From assembly GCA_963771835.1 (NCBI GenBank), contig CAVYVA010000002.1, positions 248,001 through 312,000 of the forward strand: DNA of 64,000 nucleotides, given 5' to 3'. A program made the translations under genes and the position numbers. Position 1 is the first letter of the stretch. Each line of letters opens with the position of its first letter. The notes beneath the pieces are model-generated. The model had not been told where the DNA came from, made no database searches, and worked only from the letters and a program-made list of their open reading frames with translations. Of the stretch, positions 9,947 through 18,932 are shown one piece after another. This DNA comes from CAVQCJ01 sp963771835 (GTDB taxonomy: Bacteria; Actinomycetota; Actinomycetes; Prado026).

Positions 9947-11268
9947 CAGGTCACCGGTGCGCGCAACGGCTCGGGCAGCAGGTCGCCGTGCGCTTCGGTC
10001 AGCGCGTCGCACAAGGCCCAGATCCGGTCCACCGACAAGGTGGCGGCCGTGTTGGGGTCGACCATCGCCGCCTGCCGCACCAGCCGCGGGTCGCCCTCGA
10101 CAGCCGCCCGGACCGCGAGCTCGCCGACGCTGACGTACGAGCGGTTCAACGCGGCGCACTGCGGCGGCAGGTCGCCGACGTGCATCGGATGCGCACCGAG
10201 CTCGTCCAGCGCGGTGGGCACCTCGACCGCGTACCCGTCGGGCAGGTTGGTGATCAGACCCAGGTTCGGGACGTTCGCGAAGATCGTCCGTGGCGTCCCC
10301 GTCTCGAGCGAGTGGATCACCTGCGGCGCGTACTCGGTGCTGTCCCGGTCGATCTCCAGCCGCTCCCCCGCCAGCAGGCTGTCGCGCACCTGGACGTACT
10401 CGGCGAGGTTCTCCTCGCTGATCCGGACGTAGTCCCCGACCGGGATGCGCAACCGCTCGACCTCGGCGTCGTCGTGCAGGTACCACGGCACGTACTCGCT
10501 GGAGTGCTCGCTGGTCTCCGTCGGGTAGAACCCGAGCCGGCGGTACATGTCCACCCGCACGCGCCGGCGCAGCTCGGGGTCGGCGGCGATGCGCTCGTCC
10601 AGCAGCGGGTACAGGCTCTCGCCGTCCCGTTCCCAGCGCAGCACCCAGGCCTGGTGGTTGACCCCGGCCGACCAGCAGGACACCTCGTCGTACGGGACGT
10701 CGACGACGTCGCACAGCCCTCGCACCGTCCAGTAGACCGAGTGGCACAGGCCGAGGACCTTGAGCCGCGGCGCCGCCGCGTGCAGGTACGCCACGTTCAT
10801 CGCCATCGGGTTGGTGTAGTTGAGCAGCCACGCGTCCGGGCAGACCTCGAGCATGTCCCGGGCGATCGCGTCGAGGACCGGGAAGGTGCGCAGCCCGCGG
10901 AAGATGCCGCCGACCCCGATCGTGTCGCCGATCGTCTGGCGAAGCCCGAACGACGCCGGCACCTCGATGTCGCGGACGGTGGCCGCGTGCATGCCGACCT
11001 GGATCGAGTTCACGACGTAGGAGGCACCGTCCAGGGCCCGGCGCCGGTCGGCCGAGGCCACGATCTGCGGCTTGACGCCGAGCTGGTCGGCGGTGGCGGC
11101 GGCGATCGCCTCCGCGGTCCGGAGCCGCTCCGGGTCGATGTCGTGGAGCACGAGCCGCACGTCGGCCAGCTCGGCGAAGCCGAGGATGTCGCCGAGCAGC
11201 TCGCGGGTGAACACGACGCTGCCCGCTCCGAGGAACGTGATCGTGGTCGGTGCTCGTCCGGGGCTCAT
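9943..11268 (-). CDS. Glycoside hydrolase family 4 (alpha-galactosidase/alpha-glucosidase-like, NAD- and Mn-dependent)
   Basis: 441 residues, intact. The N-terminal Rossmann motif ITFLGAGSVVFTRELL binds NAD. Further signatures are DTIGVGGIFRGLRTFP, LLNYTNPMAMNV, GLCHSVYWT (metal-binding Cys) and the metal-ligand His in AGVNHQAW, followed by the MelA-like SSEYVPWYL. GH4 enzymes cleave alpha-linked glycosides by an NAD-mediated redox-elimination mechanism in the cytoplasm. ATG 11268 is preferred because the NAD-binding strand follows directly; an in-frame TTG exists at 11304. It is first in a two-gene operon with the aldolase, divergent from the DeoR gene. An alpha-galactosaminide substrate is an inference from context. 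Confidence 0.9.
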   Translation of the reverse strand: MSPGRAPTTITFLGAGSVVFTRELLGDILGFAELADVRLVLHDIDPERLRTAEAIAAATADQLGVKPQIVASADRRRALDGASYVVNSIQVGMHAATVRDIEVPASFGLRQTIGDTIGVGGIFRGLRTFPVLDAIARDMLEVCPDAWLLNYTNPMAMNVAYLHAAAPRLKVLGLCHSVYWTVRGLCDVVDVPYDEVSCWSAGVNHQAWVLRWERDGESLYPLLDERIAADPELRRRVRVDMYRRLGFYPTETSEHSSEYVPWYLHDDAEVERLRIPVGDYVRISEENLAEYVQVRDSLLAGERLEIDRDSTEYAPQVIHSLETGTPRTIFANVPNLGLITNLPDGYAVEVPTALDELGAHPMHVGDLPPQCAALNRSYVSVGELAVRAAVEGDPRLVRQAAMVDPNTAATLSVDRIWALCDALTEAHGDLLPEPLRAPVTW

Positions 11269-11388
11269 GGCTGAAGTGTTGCGTCTGGCTGGCCAAACGC
11301 TCAAGAACGTACGAGAATGCGTGCAAAGTGAACGTCCGGAGGTGAGCGATCCGCTGGCCCCCGAGGGACCGCCGGAGGAAGCCGCCCC
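11269..11388. promoter_or_regulatory. Divergent promoter/operator region between GH4 operon and DeoR regulator
   Basis: A 120-bp intergenic segment shared by the divergent GH4-aldolase operon and the DeoR gene. It contains GAACGTACGAG at about 11305-11315 and CAAAGTGAACG shortly after. The core ACGTACG and an AAAGTGA half also occur upstream of the PfkB gene (14168-14223), which makes them candidates for the DeoR operator. CCGGAGGAAG near 11372 is the DeoR ribosome-binding site. Confidence 0.4.
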
Positions 11389-12171
11389 GTGGCACGAGTC
11401 TCACTGCGCCGAGCCGACCGGGTCTCGGCGATCCTCGAGAGGCTGGCGGCCGAGCACTCGCTCAACGCCGCCGACCTGGCCGAGGAGTTCGGCGTCTCGT
11501 CGGCGACGCTGCGCCGCGACCTGCAGATGCTCGAGGACCAGCGGCTGCTCTCGCGCACGCACGGCGGGGCGCTGGCGCAGGACGTCGCCTACGAGCTCCC
11601 GGTCCGCTACCGGGGCGGACGCAACCGGGACCAGAAGCGCAGGATCGCGACCGCCGCCGCCGCACTGCTGCCCAAGGGTCCGTTGACGATGGGGCTGACC
11701 GGGGGCACCACGACCAGCGAGGTCGCCAGGATCATCGCCGACCGGGTCGACCTGACGATCATCACCAACGCGCTCAACGTGGCCACCGAGCTCGCGCTGC
11801 GGCCGCGACTGAAGATCATCGTGACCGGTGGGGTGAGCCGACCGCAGTCGTACGAGCTCGTCGGCCCCCTCGCCGACCAGACGCTGACCGGACTGCACAT
11901 GGAGGTCGCCGTCGTCGGGGTCGACGGCATCAGCGCCGACGCGGGGCTGACGACGCACGACGAGGTCGAGGCGCACACCAACCGCGCGATGATCGCGCGC
12001 GCCTCGCGGGTCATGGTGGTAGCCGACGGGTCGAAGGTCGGCCGCGTCCTGCTGGCGCGCATCTGCCCCACGTCCGCGGTGCACGAGCTGATCACCGACG
12101 GTTCCGCCGACCCCGAGGCGCTGGACGCGCTGCGCGCCAGCGGGATCGGCGTGCACGTAGTCGAAGAATGA
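11389..12171 (+). CDS. DeoR-family transcriptional regulator of sugar metabolism
   Basis: 260 residues from a GTG start. The N-terminal winged helix (RVSAILERLAAEHSLNAADL, then a recognition helix in EFGVSSATLRRDLQML) is followed by the DeoR hinge LLSRTHGGA. The C-terminal sugar-phosphate sensor has GLTGGTTTSEVARI and NALNVATELALRP. DeoR regulators of this size (AgaR, GlpR, FruR types) repress catabolic operons and are relieved by a phosphorylated sugar. It is divergent from the GH4-aldolase operon and upstream of GH114, so it most likely controls the whole locus. Confidence 0.92.
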   Translation: MARVSLRRADRVSAILERLAAEHSLNAADLAEEFGVSSATLRRDLQMLEDQRLLSRTHGGALAQDVAYELPVRYRGGRNRDQKRRIATAAAALLPKGPLTMGLTGGTTTSEVARIIADRVDLTIITNALNVATELALRPRLKIIVTGGVSRPQSYELVGPLADQTLTGLHMEVAVVGVDGISADAGLTTHDEVEAHTNRAMIARASRVMVVADGSKVGRVLLARICPTSAVHELITDGSADPEALDALRASGIGVHVVEE

Positions 12172-12321
12172 AGAGCGTCGAAGGATGAAGCGCGGTCAGC
12201 GGTGAGGAGGGCGTGCAACTCCCGATGTCCACCTGCCCCAAGACGCTCGACGCGCCGGGCCGCAGGCGGTAGACCTCGCCCCGAGTGACGAACAGCGTCG
12301 CGGCACCGGTGGAGGTCGTCG

Positions 12322-13212
12322 ATGTCTCCTGCCCGAACGGTCCGCCGGCTCGCTGCCGGCGTCGCCGCAGCCCTTGCGGTCGCCATGACGGTCGTGCCGT
12401 CCGCCTCAGCCGCACCCGCAGCCGTACCAGCAGGAGCCGCAGTCGCAGCCCCGGCCCCGGTGCCGTGCCACCACTGCTGGCACCCCGCGCTCAGGACCAG
12501 CTGGGACTGGGTGCTGTCCACGGTGCCGAAAGCGCCGTTCCGTGCGGTCTCCATGTACGACATCGACGGCTTCGACACCACCGCCGCCGACGTGGCCTCG
12601 CTGCACGCGCACGGCATCAAGGTGGTCTGCTACCTGAGTGCCGGTACGTGGGAGAACTGGCGGCCGGACGCAGCCTCCTTCCCGGCCAGGCTCCTCGGGA
12701 AGGGCAACGGCTGGCCGGGCGAGAAGTGGCTGGACATCCGGGAGATCCAGAAGGCCGGAAGCAAGCTGCGCGCGATCATGGACCGGCGCCTGGACATGTG
12801 CAGATGGAAGGGGTTCGACGCGGTCGAGCTCGACAACGTCGACGGCTACAGCAACAGGACCGGGTTCGCGCTCAGCCCGGCCGACCAGATCTTCTACGAC
12901 GCCACCCTGGCCAACGACTCGCACCACCGAGGGCTGAGCGTCCTGCAGAAGAACGACATCGAGCAGATCCCCGCGCTCCTGCCGTACTTCGACGCCGCGC
13001 TCAACGAGCAGTGCAACCAGTACCAGGAGTGCACGACCGCGCAGAACGGCTCCTTCGGTCTCGACCAGTACGTGCGGGCGGGCAAGGCGGTCTTCCAGGC
13101 CGAGTACTCGCTCGCGACCGCCAGGTTCTGCCCTGCCGACAACCGCAACGACTTCAACGGCGTGAAGTTCGACCTCGACCTGGACGGCGCGGTCTTCAAG
13201 CCCTGCCGCTAG
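12322..13212 (+). CDS. Secreted endo-alpha-1,4-polygalactosaminidase, GH114 family
   Basis: 296 residues, intact. The signal peptide (MSPARTVRRLAAGVAAALAV ... ASAAPA) is followed by an Ala/Pro linker. The catalytic TIM-barrel carries family landmarks: STVPKAPFRAVSMYDIDGFD, GIKVVCYLSAGTWENWRPD, KWLDIREI, DMCRWKGFDAVELDNVDGY, and LSVLQKNDIEQIP. Six cysteines, including PCHHCW near the mature N-terminus, suggest disulfides and extracellular action. GH114 enzymes cut alpha-1,4-linked galactosamine polymers such as fungal galactosaminogalactan. It sits in a locus with importer, GH4, SIS isomerase, PfkB kinase and aldolase. Its 3' end overlaps that of the convergent kinase gene by 17 bp. Confidence 0.85.
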   Translation: MSPARTVRRLAAGVAAALAVAMTVVPSASAAPAAVPAGAAVAAPAPVPCHHCWHPALRTSWDWVLSTVPKAPFRAVSMYDIDGFDTTAADVASLHAHGIKVVCYLSAGTWENWRPDAASFPARLLGKGNGWPGEKWLDIREIQKAGSKLRAIMDRRLDMCRWKGFDAVELDNVDGYSNRTGFALSPADQIFYDATLANDSHHRGLSVLQKNDIEQIPALLPYFDAALNEQCNQYQECTTAQNGSFGLDQYVRAGKAVFQAEYSLATARFCPADNRNDFNGVKFDLDLDGAVFKPCR

Positions 13213-14132
13213 GAGCCCACCCGGCCAGCTCGTCCGGGGTGGCCTGGGCGGCCGTCCCGCCGGCGGCTCGGGTCGACAGCGAACCGCAGGCGACGGCACG
13301 TTCCAGGCACTCCTGGGGCGACAGGCCGTCGACGAGCGCGCTCACGAAGCCGGCGTCGAAGGAGTCGCCGGCCCCGGTCGTGTCGACGACTTCAACCGCG
13401 ATCCCTGGCGCGGTCAGCCGCGACCCGTCGGCGGTCCAGAGCACGCCGCCCTCGGCACCGTCCTTGAGCGCCACCGCGCACCCCAGGGCCGTGACCCGCG
13501 CCGCAGCCGCGTCCACGTCCGACTCGCCGGTCAGCGCCGCGAGCTCGACGGCGTTCGGCAGCAGCGTGCCCACATGAGGGCAGCAAGTGCTCGACGCCGG
13601 ACCACCGCTCGGCCGGGTCCCAGTTCGTGTCCAGGGACGTCGTGAGCCCCAGCTCTCGTGCGTGCCGGAAGATCCCCTCGAGGGCGGGCGCGAGCATCGG
13701 CAGCAGGAAGTACGACGCCGCGTGCACGTGCCGCAACGACGGGAGCAGGTCCAGGTCGGGGACGGCCGCGGCGGTCGTGGTGCTCAGCGCACCGGGGTGC
13801 GTGAGGATCGCGCGGTCGCCCGCGGAGATCACCACGGTCAGCGCCGTGGGCCGCACCGGGTCGGTGCCGAGCCAGCGGGTGTCCACCCCGCGCTCTTCCA
13901 GCGCCGTCCGGACGAAGCCGCCCATCAGGTCGTCCCCCACCAGACCCGCGATCGCCGTCGGCACGCCGAGCCGGGCGAGCCCGCAGGCCATGATCGCGGC
14001 CGACCCGCCGAGCACGAGGTCGGCCGCGTCCAGCAGCCGCTCGGCCTGACCGAACGTCGGCCCGCTGTCGCCGCGCAGGACCAGGTCGGGGTTCGTGTCG
14101 CCGATGACGAGCACGACCGGATCGATGGGCAC
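13196..14132 (-). CDS. PfkB-family carbohydrate kinase (one apparent frameshift)
   Basis: From ATG 14132, the N-terminal half is intact (VLVIGDTNPDLVLRGDSGP, first PfkB signature LGGSAAIMACGLARLGVPT). A frame change near 13575 joins the C-terminal half, NAVELAALTGESDVD and the anion-hole/catalytic signature EVVDTTGAGDSFDAGF. Bridged length is about 310 residues, standard for PfkB. These kinases phosphorylate ribose, fructose-1-P, tagatose-6-P, 2-keto-3-deoxygluconate or similar. In this locus, tagatose-6-phosphate kinase or galactosamine kinase are the leading options and cannot be separated by eye. It is divergent from the lipoprotein gene. Confidence 0.85.
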
Positions 14133-14286
14133 GGGACTCCTTGCGGGACGCTCAGCTCGACATGAGCGAAAGTGACTGATTCACCAGGGTTCGCAACGAT
14201 AACGCTCGGCGGAAACGTACGGGCCTTGTCGTTCGTCCTCACCGACGACAAGTCCGTCGTCGTACGGACCCGCCGGAGGGATCCCC
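14133..14286. promoter_or_regulatory. Divergent promoter region, PfkB kinase / lipoprotein
   Basis: 154 bp between divergent starts. It contains GCGAAAGTGACTGATTCACC and GAAACGTACGGG, sharing AAAGTGA and ACGTACG with the GH4/DeoR intergenic region. It is a plausible target of the same regulator. No confident -10/-35 pair. Confidence 0.35.
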
Positions 14287-14880
14287 ATGTCCACTGTCTC
14301 CCCCGCCGTGGCTCGCCGCCATCCCGCCGCCATCGGCCTGTCCACCGCGTTCGCGGCGGCCGGCTGTCTGCTGCTGGCCGCCTGCGGCTCGTCGACCTCT
14401 GCGGGCTCGTCGGCGACCGCGACGACCACCGCGACGACCACCGCAGCCACCACCGGCTCCAGCCCCACGGCGACCGGGTCCGCCGTCGGCACCACCGCCC
14501 TGATCCCCACCTCGTGCGCCGGCATCCCCCTCACGCTCATCGGCGCCGACATCGGCGGGGTCGCGGTCACCCGCTCCCTGGGCACGGCGCCGTCGTTGTC
14601 CTGTGAGTTCGCCAACGCCGGCGCCACGCACATCATCGTGGTCAACCTCGGCGCCGGGGGGGCCGCGCAGTTCGCCGTGCTCAAGGCCGCGTCCGCTGGC
14701 GGCGGGCGGACGATCACGCCGATCCCCGGTCTGGGCAGCTCGGCGTTCGAGATCTCCAAGGCCGGCGTCGTCCGCGGAGTGGACGCGCTCAGCGCGCGGA
14801 ACGTCGTGGTCTCCGTGTCGGCCGACCAGCCGCTGCCGAAGACCGAGGCGATCGTCCAGCAGCTCGTCAGCCTGTACTGA
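14287..14880 (+). CDS. Small lipoprotein of unknown function
   Basis: 197 residues, intact. The N-terminus carries a long signal with lipobox LLLAAC (cysteine at about 36), a Thr/Ser/Ala-rich linker of about 30 residues, and a compact domain starting LIPTSCAGIPLTLIGADIGG. The domain layout (short beta-rich domain of about 130 residues with two cysteines, ...SLSCEFANAGATH) resembles actinobacterial DUF3558-like lipoproteins, but I do not recognise it firmly. Outer face of the membrane. Convergent with the GNAT gene at 14912. Confidence 0.75.
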   Translation: MSTVSPAVARRHPAAIGLSTAFAAAGCLLLAACGSSTSAGSSATATTTATTTAATTGSSPTATGSAVGTTALIPTSCAGIPLTLIGADIGGVAVTRSLGTAPSLSCEFANAGATHIIVVNLGAGGAAQFAVLKAASAGGGRTITPIPGLGSSAFEISKAGVVRGVDALSARNVVVSVSADQPLPKTEAIVQQLVSLY

Positions 14881-14911
14881 GCGGGGCGATCACGCCCGCA
14901 GGCCCGTGCGG

Positions 14912-15445
14912 TCAGGCTCGGCGCTCCCAGATCACCATGACGCCGCTCTGCTCGCTCGTCAGCGGCTCGACCTCTTCACGACCGACCTCGGTGAACCCGG
15001 CGTGGAACGCCACGCGCCCGGACGCCGGGTTGGCGGCGTCGTGCTTGATCACCACGCGCTCGATCCCGGGCACCCGCAGGCCGGTCTCGGCCAGGATGGT
15101 GGCGGCCGCGGTGGCATAGCCGCGGCCGGTGTACGCGGTGTGCACCCAGTACCCGATCTCCAGGACGCCCGGCCCCATCCGCGTCATCAGCCCGCACGAG
15201 CCGACCACGACGCCCGCCCTGTCGAGCATGCCGTAGTTCCAGGTCTGCCCCGAGTCCCACTCGGCCACCGAGCGCTCGAGGTACTCGCGGGTCTGCTCCA
15301 GCCCGTGGTCGTCGGTGGCCCAGGGCATGAACCGCTGCAGCTCGGGCAGCGACTCGCTGATCGCCCTGTCGAGCTGCTCATCCCGGTCGATGCTCCAGCG
15401 GCGCAGGGTGATCGACCCGGCCCGCAGCACCTGCGCCTGTTCCAT
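14912..15445 (-). CDS. GNAT-family N-acetyltransferase, RimJ/RimL type
   Basis: 177 residues from ATG 15445. The RimJ/RimL fold is visible: ITLRRWSIDRDEQLDRAISE at the start, GVVVGSCGLMTRMGPGVLEIG (beta4), YWVHTAYTGRGYATAAATIL (acetyl-CoA-binding R/QxxGxA-type motif), and IERVVIKHDAANPASGRVA. Such proteins acetylate N-termini of ribosomal proteins or small amines; the substrate cannot be predicted. A start 51 bp upstream is possible but lacks a good ribosome-binding site. Confidence 0.85.
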   Translation of the reverse strand: MEQAQVLRAGSITLRRWSIDRDEQLDRAISESLPELQRFMPWATDDHGLEQTREYLERSVAEWDSGQTWNYGMLDRAGVVVGSCGLMTRMGPGVLEIGYWVHTAYTGRGYATAAATILAETGLRVPGIERVVIKHDAANPASGRVAFHAGFTEVGREEVEPLTSEQSGVMVIWERRA

Positions 15446-15505
15446 CCGCGGATACTCCCGACCCCGGCACCCCCGGGCAACCCGAATAGACGACACCCTC
15501 GCCGA

Positions 15506-16138
15506 CTATCCCGTCCCTGCCGGGGCGGCCCGCAACCCGGCGTCCTCCAGCGTCGCCGCGACCAGGCCGTCGTAGCGTCCGGCGGCGAGATCCCCGAAGG
15601 GATCACGGGTGTAGGTCAGCAGGACTCCGTACGGCAGGCCGAAGGCGGCCCGCGACGCCATGAGCCGTCGTATCTCGGGGTCTGTCGGGTTGGTCAGGAC
15701 GGTTCCCGCGGCGGTCAGTGAACGGATCTGTCTGATCCGTCGGGGAAGCACCGCGAGCAGCAGCACGAGGGTCGGCAACAGGGCCACCAGCACGCCGAGG
15801 ATCAGCGCGAGCCGGTGCACGTACTCGATGCCCTGCTGGCCCAGCGAGGTCAGGTTGCCCCCGCTGCCCGAGCCCGCGCCGTTCAGCGCGTTCGCCAGCG
15901 AGCCGCCCACGATGGGCACGCCGCTGACCGCACTGGCCGCGGACCCGAAGCCCTTCTGGATGGACGTCCCGGTCTCGGCGGCGGCCGAGCCGAACACGGT
16001 CAGGCGGTCCACCGCCTGGTACGTCTTCACGCCGCACCAGACGAAGAACACGATCAGCAGCAGGCACAGCACGTCCCGGGTGATCGTGGACCGGCGCAGC
16101 GACGGGACACCCGGATAGACCCTGACCGTTCCAGACAT
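15506..16138 (-). CDS. Membrane protein with two transmembrane helices, unknown function
   Basis: 210 residues, intact. TM helix 1 is about residues 22-38 (DVLCLLLIVFFVWCGVKTYQ). A Ser/Gly-rich extracytoplasmic loop follows (TSIQKGFGSAASAVSGVPIV), then TM helix 2 (LALILGVLVALLPTLVLLLA) and a basic cytoplasmic tail with LPRRIRQIRSL. The last 60 residues are soluble and rich in Ala/Gly. I recognise the general layout from actinobacterial proteins of unknown function only. Confidence 0.72.
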   Translation of the reverse strand: MSGTVRVYPGVPSLRRSTITRDVLCLLLIVFFVWCGVKTYQAVDRLTVFGSAAAETGTSIQKGFGSAASAVSGVPIVGGSLANALNGAGSGSGGNLTSLGQQGIEYVHRLALILGVLVALLPTLVLLLAVLPRRIRQIRSLTAAGTVLTNPTDPEIRRLMASRAAFGLPYGVLLTYTRDPFGDLAAGRYDGLVAATLEDAGLRAAPAGTG

Positions 16139-16355
16139 CGACGGTCCCTCCTGCTCGGGGACGAGCCCGGCCGGGCGTTCGTCCGACTCGACCTGGCCGG
16201 CGATGCGCCGGCTGCCGCGCCTCGCAGGCTAGCGGCGCGCACAGGTCATCCATCGCGAACGTTCAGCCGGCTCGGTGTGGCTGCGCGGAAAGTCGGGGCG
16301 GGCGCTGGAGGCGAACGCGGCGCCGCTCGCCCGTGCGTCCGTGCCAGCCCGAGCC

Positions 16356-16838
16356 TTAGTCCTTCCGCAGGATGGTTTCCTCGATATGGCCTCTCCGGCC
16401 GGGTGCGAACGAGGTCTCGGTTCCGATGGTCTTGAAACCAGCCTTCTGGAGGACTCTGAGCGAGGCGACGTTGTCGCTGGCCGCGCGGGCGTGCAGCGGC
16501 CGGGTGGGGACCAGGTCCATGAGCAGCTCCAGCGCCCGGCTCGCGATGCCGCGTCCCCAGGATGCGCGGTCGATCCAGTAGGTGACCTCGGTCTCGCCAT
16601 CGACGATGAAGGAACCAACGCTGCCGACAAGCTGGCCGTCACACGTCACCGCGCGCAGCGTGGTGTCGGGCGAGGATCTCACCTTGGCCATGTGCGCCTC
16701 GAATGCGCTCTTGTCGTCCGGGTCGTCGGGCGTGAAGGCGGCCATCCAGACCGACTCGGGGTCGCGCATCTGATCGAACAGCGCGTCGAGGTCAGCGTCA
16801 TCGACCGGTCTTATCGCGATGACTGGCATGTCTGTCAT
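16356..16838 (-). CDS. GNAT-family N-acetyltransferase
   Basis: 160 residues from ATG 16838, with GGGAAGCAGG just before it. It begins MTDMPVIAIRPVDDADLDAL, has GQLVGSVGSFIVDGETEVTY (beta4-5), the CoA-binding YWIDRASWGRGIASRALELL, and RVLQKAGFKTIG near the end. This is the RimJ/RimL-like arrangement. Stand-alone gene; substrate unknown. Confidence 0.85.
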   Translation of the reverse strand: MTDMPVIAIRPVDDADLDALFDQMRDPESVWMAAFTPDDPDDKSAFEAHMAKVRSSPDTTLRAVTCDGQLVGSVGSFIVDGETEVTYWIDRASWGRGIASRALELLMDLVPTRPLHARAASDNVASLRVLQKAGFKTIGTETSFAPGRRGHIEETILRKD

Positions 16839-17074
16839 CCCTGCTTCCCGGTGGGCCGCGCAAGCCATGGTGCAGATCGTATGCTGCTCGGGCGCCGGGA
16901 CCCCGCGCCAGGAGCACCCCGGACGGACTCGGTGGTAATCCCGGCAGCGTTGCGTGATCACCGCACTGCGGCTCGTAGCGTGCCTAGCGGGCCCGAGCGT
17001 TTTGGTGTAGGCCTGCGGCCAGCGGTGATCGCCACGCCTGGCGTCGCCGCAGTCCACACACTCTGGAGGGATCC
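16839..17074. other. Intergenic region, no gene seen
   Basis: 236 bp between the GNAT gene (minus) and the ScyD/E-like gene (plus). It presumably carries both promoters. TCTGGAGGGATCC just before 17075 supplies the ribosome-binding site of the downstream gene. No ORF with family features was seen. Confidence 0.5.
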
Positions 17075-18197
17075 ATGCGCAGAGCCACGCTGGTACTCAG
17101 GACACTCACCGCCTGCGGTCTGGCCGTTGGCGTCGCGTTCGCGATGGGGCCCGCGACGGCATCGGCCACCGGGCCGTCCGTCACTGTCATCGCCTCACAT
17201 TTGAACAACCCGCGGGCACTGTCCGCTGAGGCGGCAAGCTCTACCTTGCCGAGGCCGGGCGCGGCGGCACCACCTGTGTCGGCGGCAACTGCGCGGGGCT
17301 GACCGGGTCGATCGACCAGGTTGGGACCAACGGCGTAACCCGGCTGGTGACCGGCCTGATCTCGCTCTCGGGCCACGGCGGGGTCGCAGCGGAGGGATGG
17401 TCTCAGTGTCCGCGTCCGGGGGCGTGGTGTACGGGCAGTTCGGCGCGAACACCTTCGGGATCCCGCCGGGCGGTTCCCCACGTTCTTGCTTCAGGCGGCG
17501 CAGAAGGACCTGGGCCAGTTCGGGCGGGCACGAACGGGTCGTTCGTGGACAAGGCTGGGGTCGGTGACCACGACTACATCTGGGCGAGGCGCACACAAGC
17601 CTGAACCCGCAGTTCCCCGACTCCAACCCCAACGGGGTACTGGTCACCGGCGGCCAGATGTTCGTCGCCGACGCGGGCGCGAACACCCTCGACCAGGTCA
17701 TGCCCAACGGGACGGTCAAGGTCCTGACCTACCTCAACGTGCCATCGGGCAGCCCGACGGACGGAGTCCCGACCTGCGTCGCCAAGGGGCCCGACGGTGC
17801 GCTGTACGTCGGTGAGCTGCTCGGCGGCAACTTCGCCCCCGGGAACGCACGCGTGTGGCGGGTCGTGGTCAAGAACGGTAAGGCGACCAAGTCGGTGTGG
17901 GCCCGTGGCCTGACCACCGTGCAGGGCTGCGGGTTCGACAGCGCAGGGAACTTCTACGCCACCGAGTTCCAGGTCAACGGGCTGGACGAGTCCCCGACCG
18001 CCAACCCGACGGGGGCCGTCGTGAAGATCGCCCCCAACGGCACCCGGACGACCCTGGGCATGGGCAGCCTGTTCTTCCCGTCCGGGTTCGCGGCCTGGAA
18101 CGGCACGGTGTACGTGTCCAACTGCAGCATCGCCCCGGCGACCGGCCTGGCGCCCACGCTGTGCGCGAACGGCGGCCAGGTGGTGGCGATCCACTAG
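17075..18197 (+). CDS. Secreted ScyD/ScyE-like beta-propeller (NHL-type) protein (several apparent frameshifts)
   Basis: ATG 17075 opens a signal peptide (TLVLRTLTACGLAVGVAFAM ... ASATG) and the first blade VTVIASHLNNPRALS. The frame then changes near 17230, 17390, 17510 and 17590, where segments such as GTTCVGGNCAGLTGSIDQVG and HGGVAAEG can be picked up in other frames. From about 17650 the protein is intact to the stop: GGQMFVADAGANTLDQV, CVAKGPDGALYVGELLGGNF, VQGCGFDSAGNFYATEFQVN, SGFAAWNGTVYVSNCSI. Bridged length is about 370 residues. ScyD/ScyE family propellers are extracellular proteins of unclear function in actinomycetes. Confidence 0.8.
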
Positions 18198-18219
18198 CAC
18201 CCGGGAAGGGCGCATGAGA

Positions 18220-18254
18220 CTGCGGGCCGGCACGACCACCGTGCTGGCCCGCAG
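18220..18254 (+). terminator. Intrinsic-type hairpin downstream of ScyD/E-like gene
   Basis: 15-bp arms CTGCGGGCCGGCACG and CGTGCTGGCCCGCAG with one mismatch, separated by a 5-base loop (ACCAC), 22 bp after the stop codon at 18197. There is no U-tract, as is common for actinomycete terminators. Confidence 0.75.
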
Positions 18255-18399
18255 CCACGCCCACGCGGCGCTGACACGCCGCGTCTATGCTGGCGCCGGG
18301 CCGGAGGTACGGGGTCGACCGGCGATAAGTTCCTCCTACGGGACGCGGCTGCAGTGAGTCACGTCCAGTGTCAAGACGCACGCGTGAGGCGATGAGCGG

Positions 18400-18867
18400 A
18401 TGACGAAGAGAGCCAGTACTACCGTTCGGTACGAGACGCGCTCGACCATCGACCGACCCATCAGCGAGGTGTTCGCGCGTCTGGCCGACCTGGACGGATA
18501 CCGGACGTGGATGCACCGCACGGGTTTGTTCCGCCGGTCCGGGCAGACTTCCGACGGCCCTCTCGGCTTGGGAACGGCTTACTTCGACGCCACGAGGATG
18601 GGTACCTTCCGCGGTGAAGTGACCGACTACGAGCCACCGGCGCGGATCGGTTTCCGCGAGACTCTCCGCTGGTTCGGCTCCGACCTGATGGAGGCGCGGC
18701 CCGACTTCATCCTCGAGGCGGACGGGGACAAGACGATGGTTCATCACATAGCGGAGGGTGAGCTCTTCGGAATGATGCGGTTGATGAAGCCGGTTGCTGC
18801 TCTGATGGCGAGAAGCGAGCGGGCCCGAACCGTCGAGTCCTTGAGGCGTTCGCTGGGGTCGGACTAG
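18400..18867 (+). CDS. SRPBCC (START/Bet v 1-like) family protein
   Basis: 155 residues, intact. It begins TTVRYETRSTIDRPISEVFA, the N-terminal strand and helix of SRPBCC polyketide-cyclase/dehydrase-like folds. VTDYEPPARIGFRETLRW is the central strand region, and the C-terminal helix is MRLMKPVAALMARSERARTV. These proteins form a hydrophobic ligand pocket; the ligand is unknown. Soluble, single gene. Confidence 0.8.
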   Translation: MTKRASTTVRYETRSTIDRPISEVFARLADLDGYRTWMHRTGLFRRSGQTSDGPLGLGTAYFDATRMGTFRGEVTDYEPPARIGFRETLRWFGSDLMEARPDFILEADGDKTMVHHIAEGELFGMMRLMKPVAALMARSERARTVESLRRSLGSD

Positions 18868-18932
18868 GCGCCCGAGCCCACCGGACGGCACGTTGTAGCG
18901 CGCCCCGGCCGCGGTGCTGCCGTGCCGGGGTG

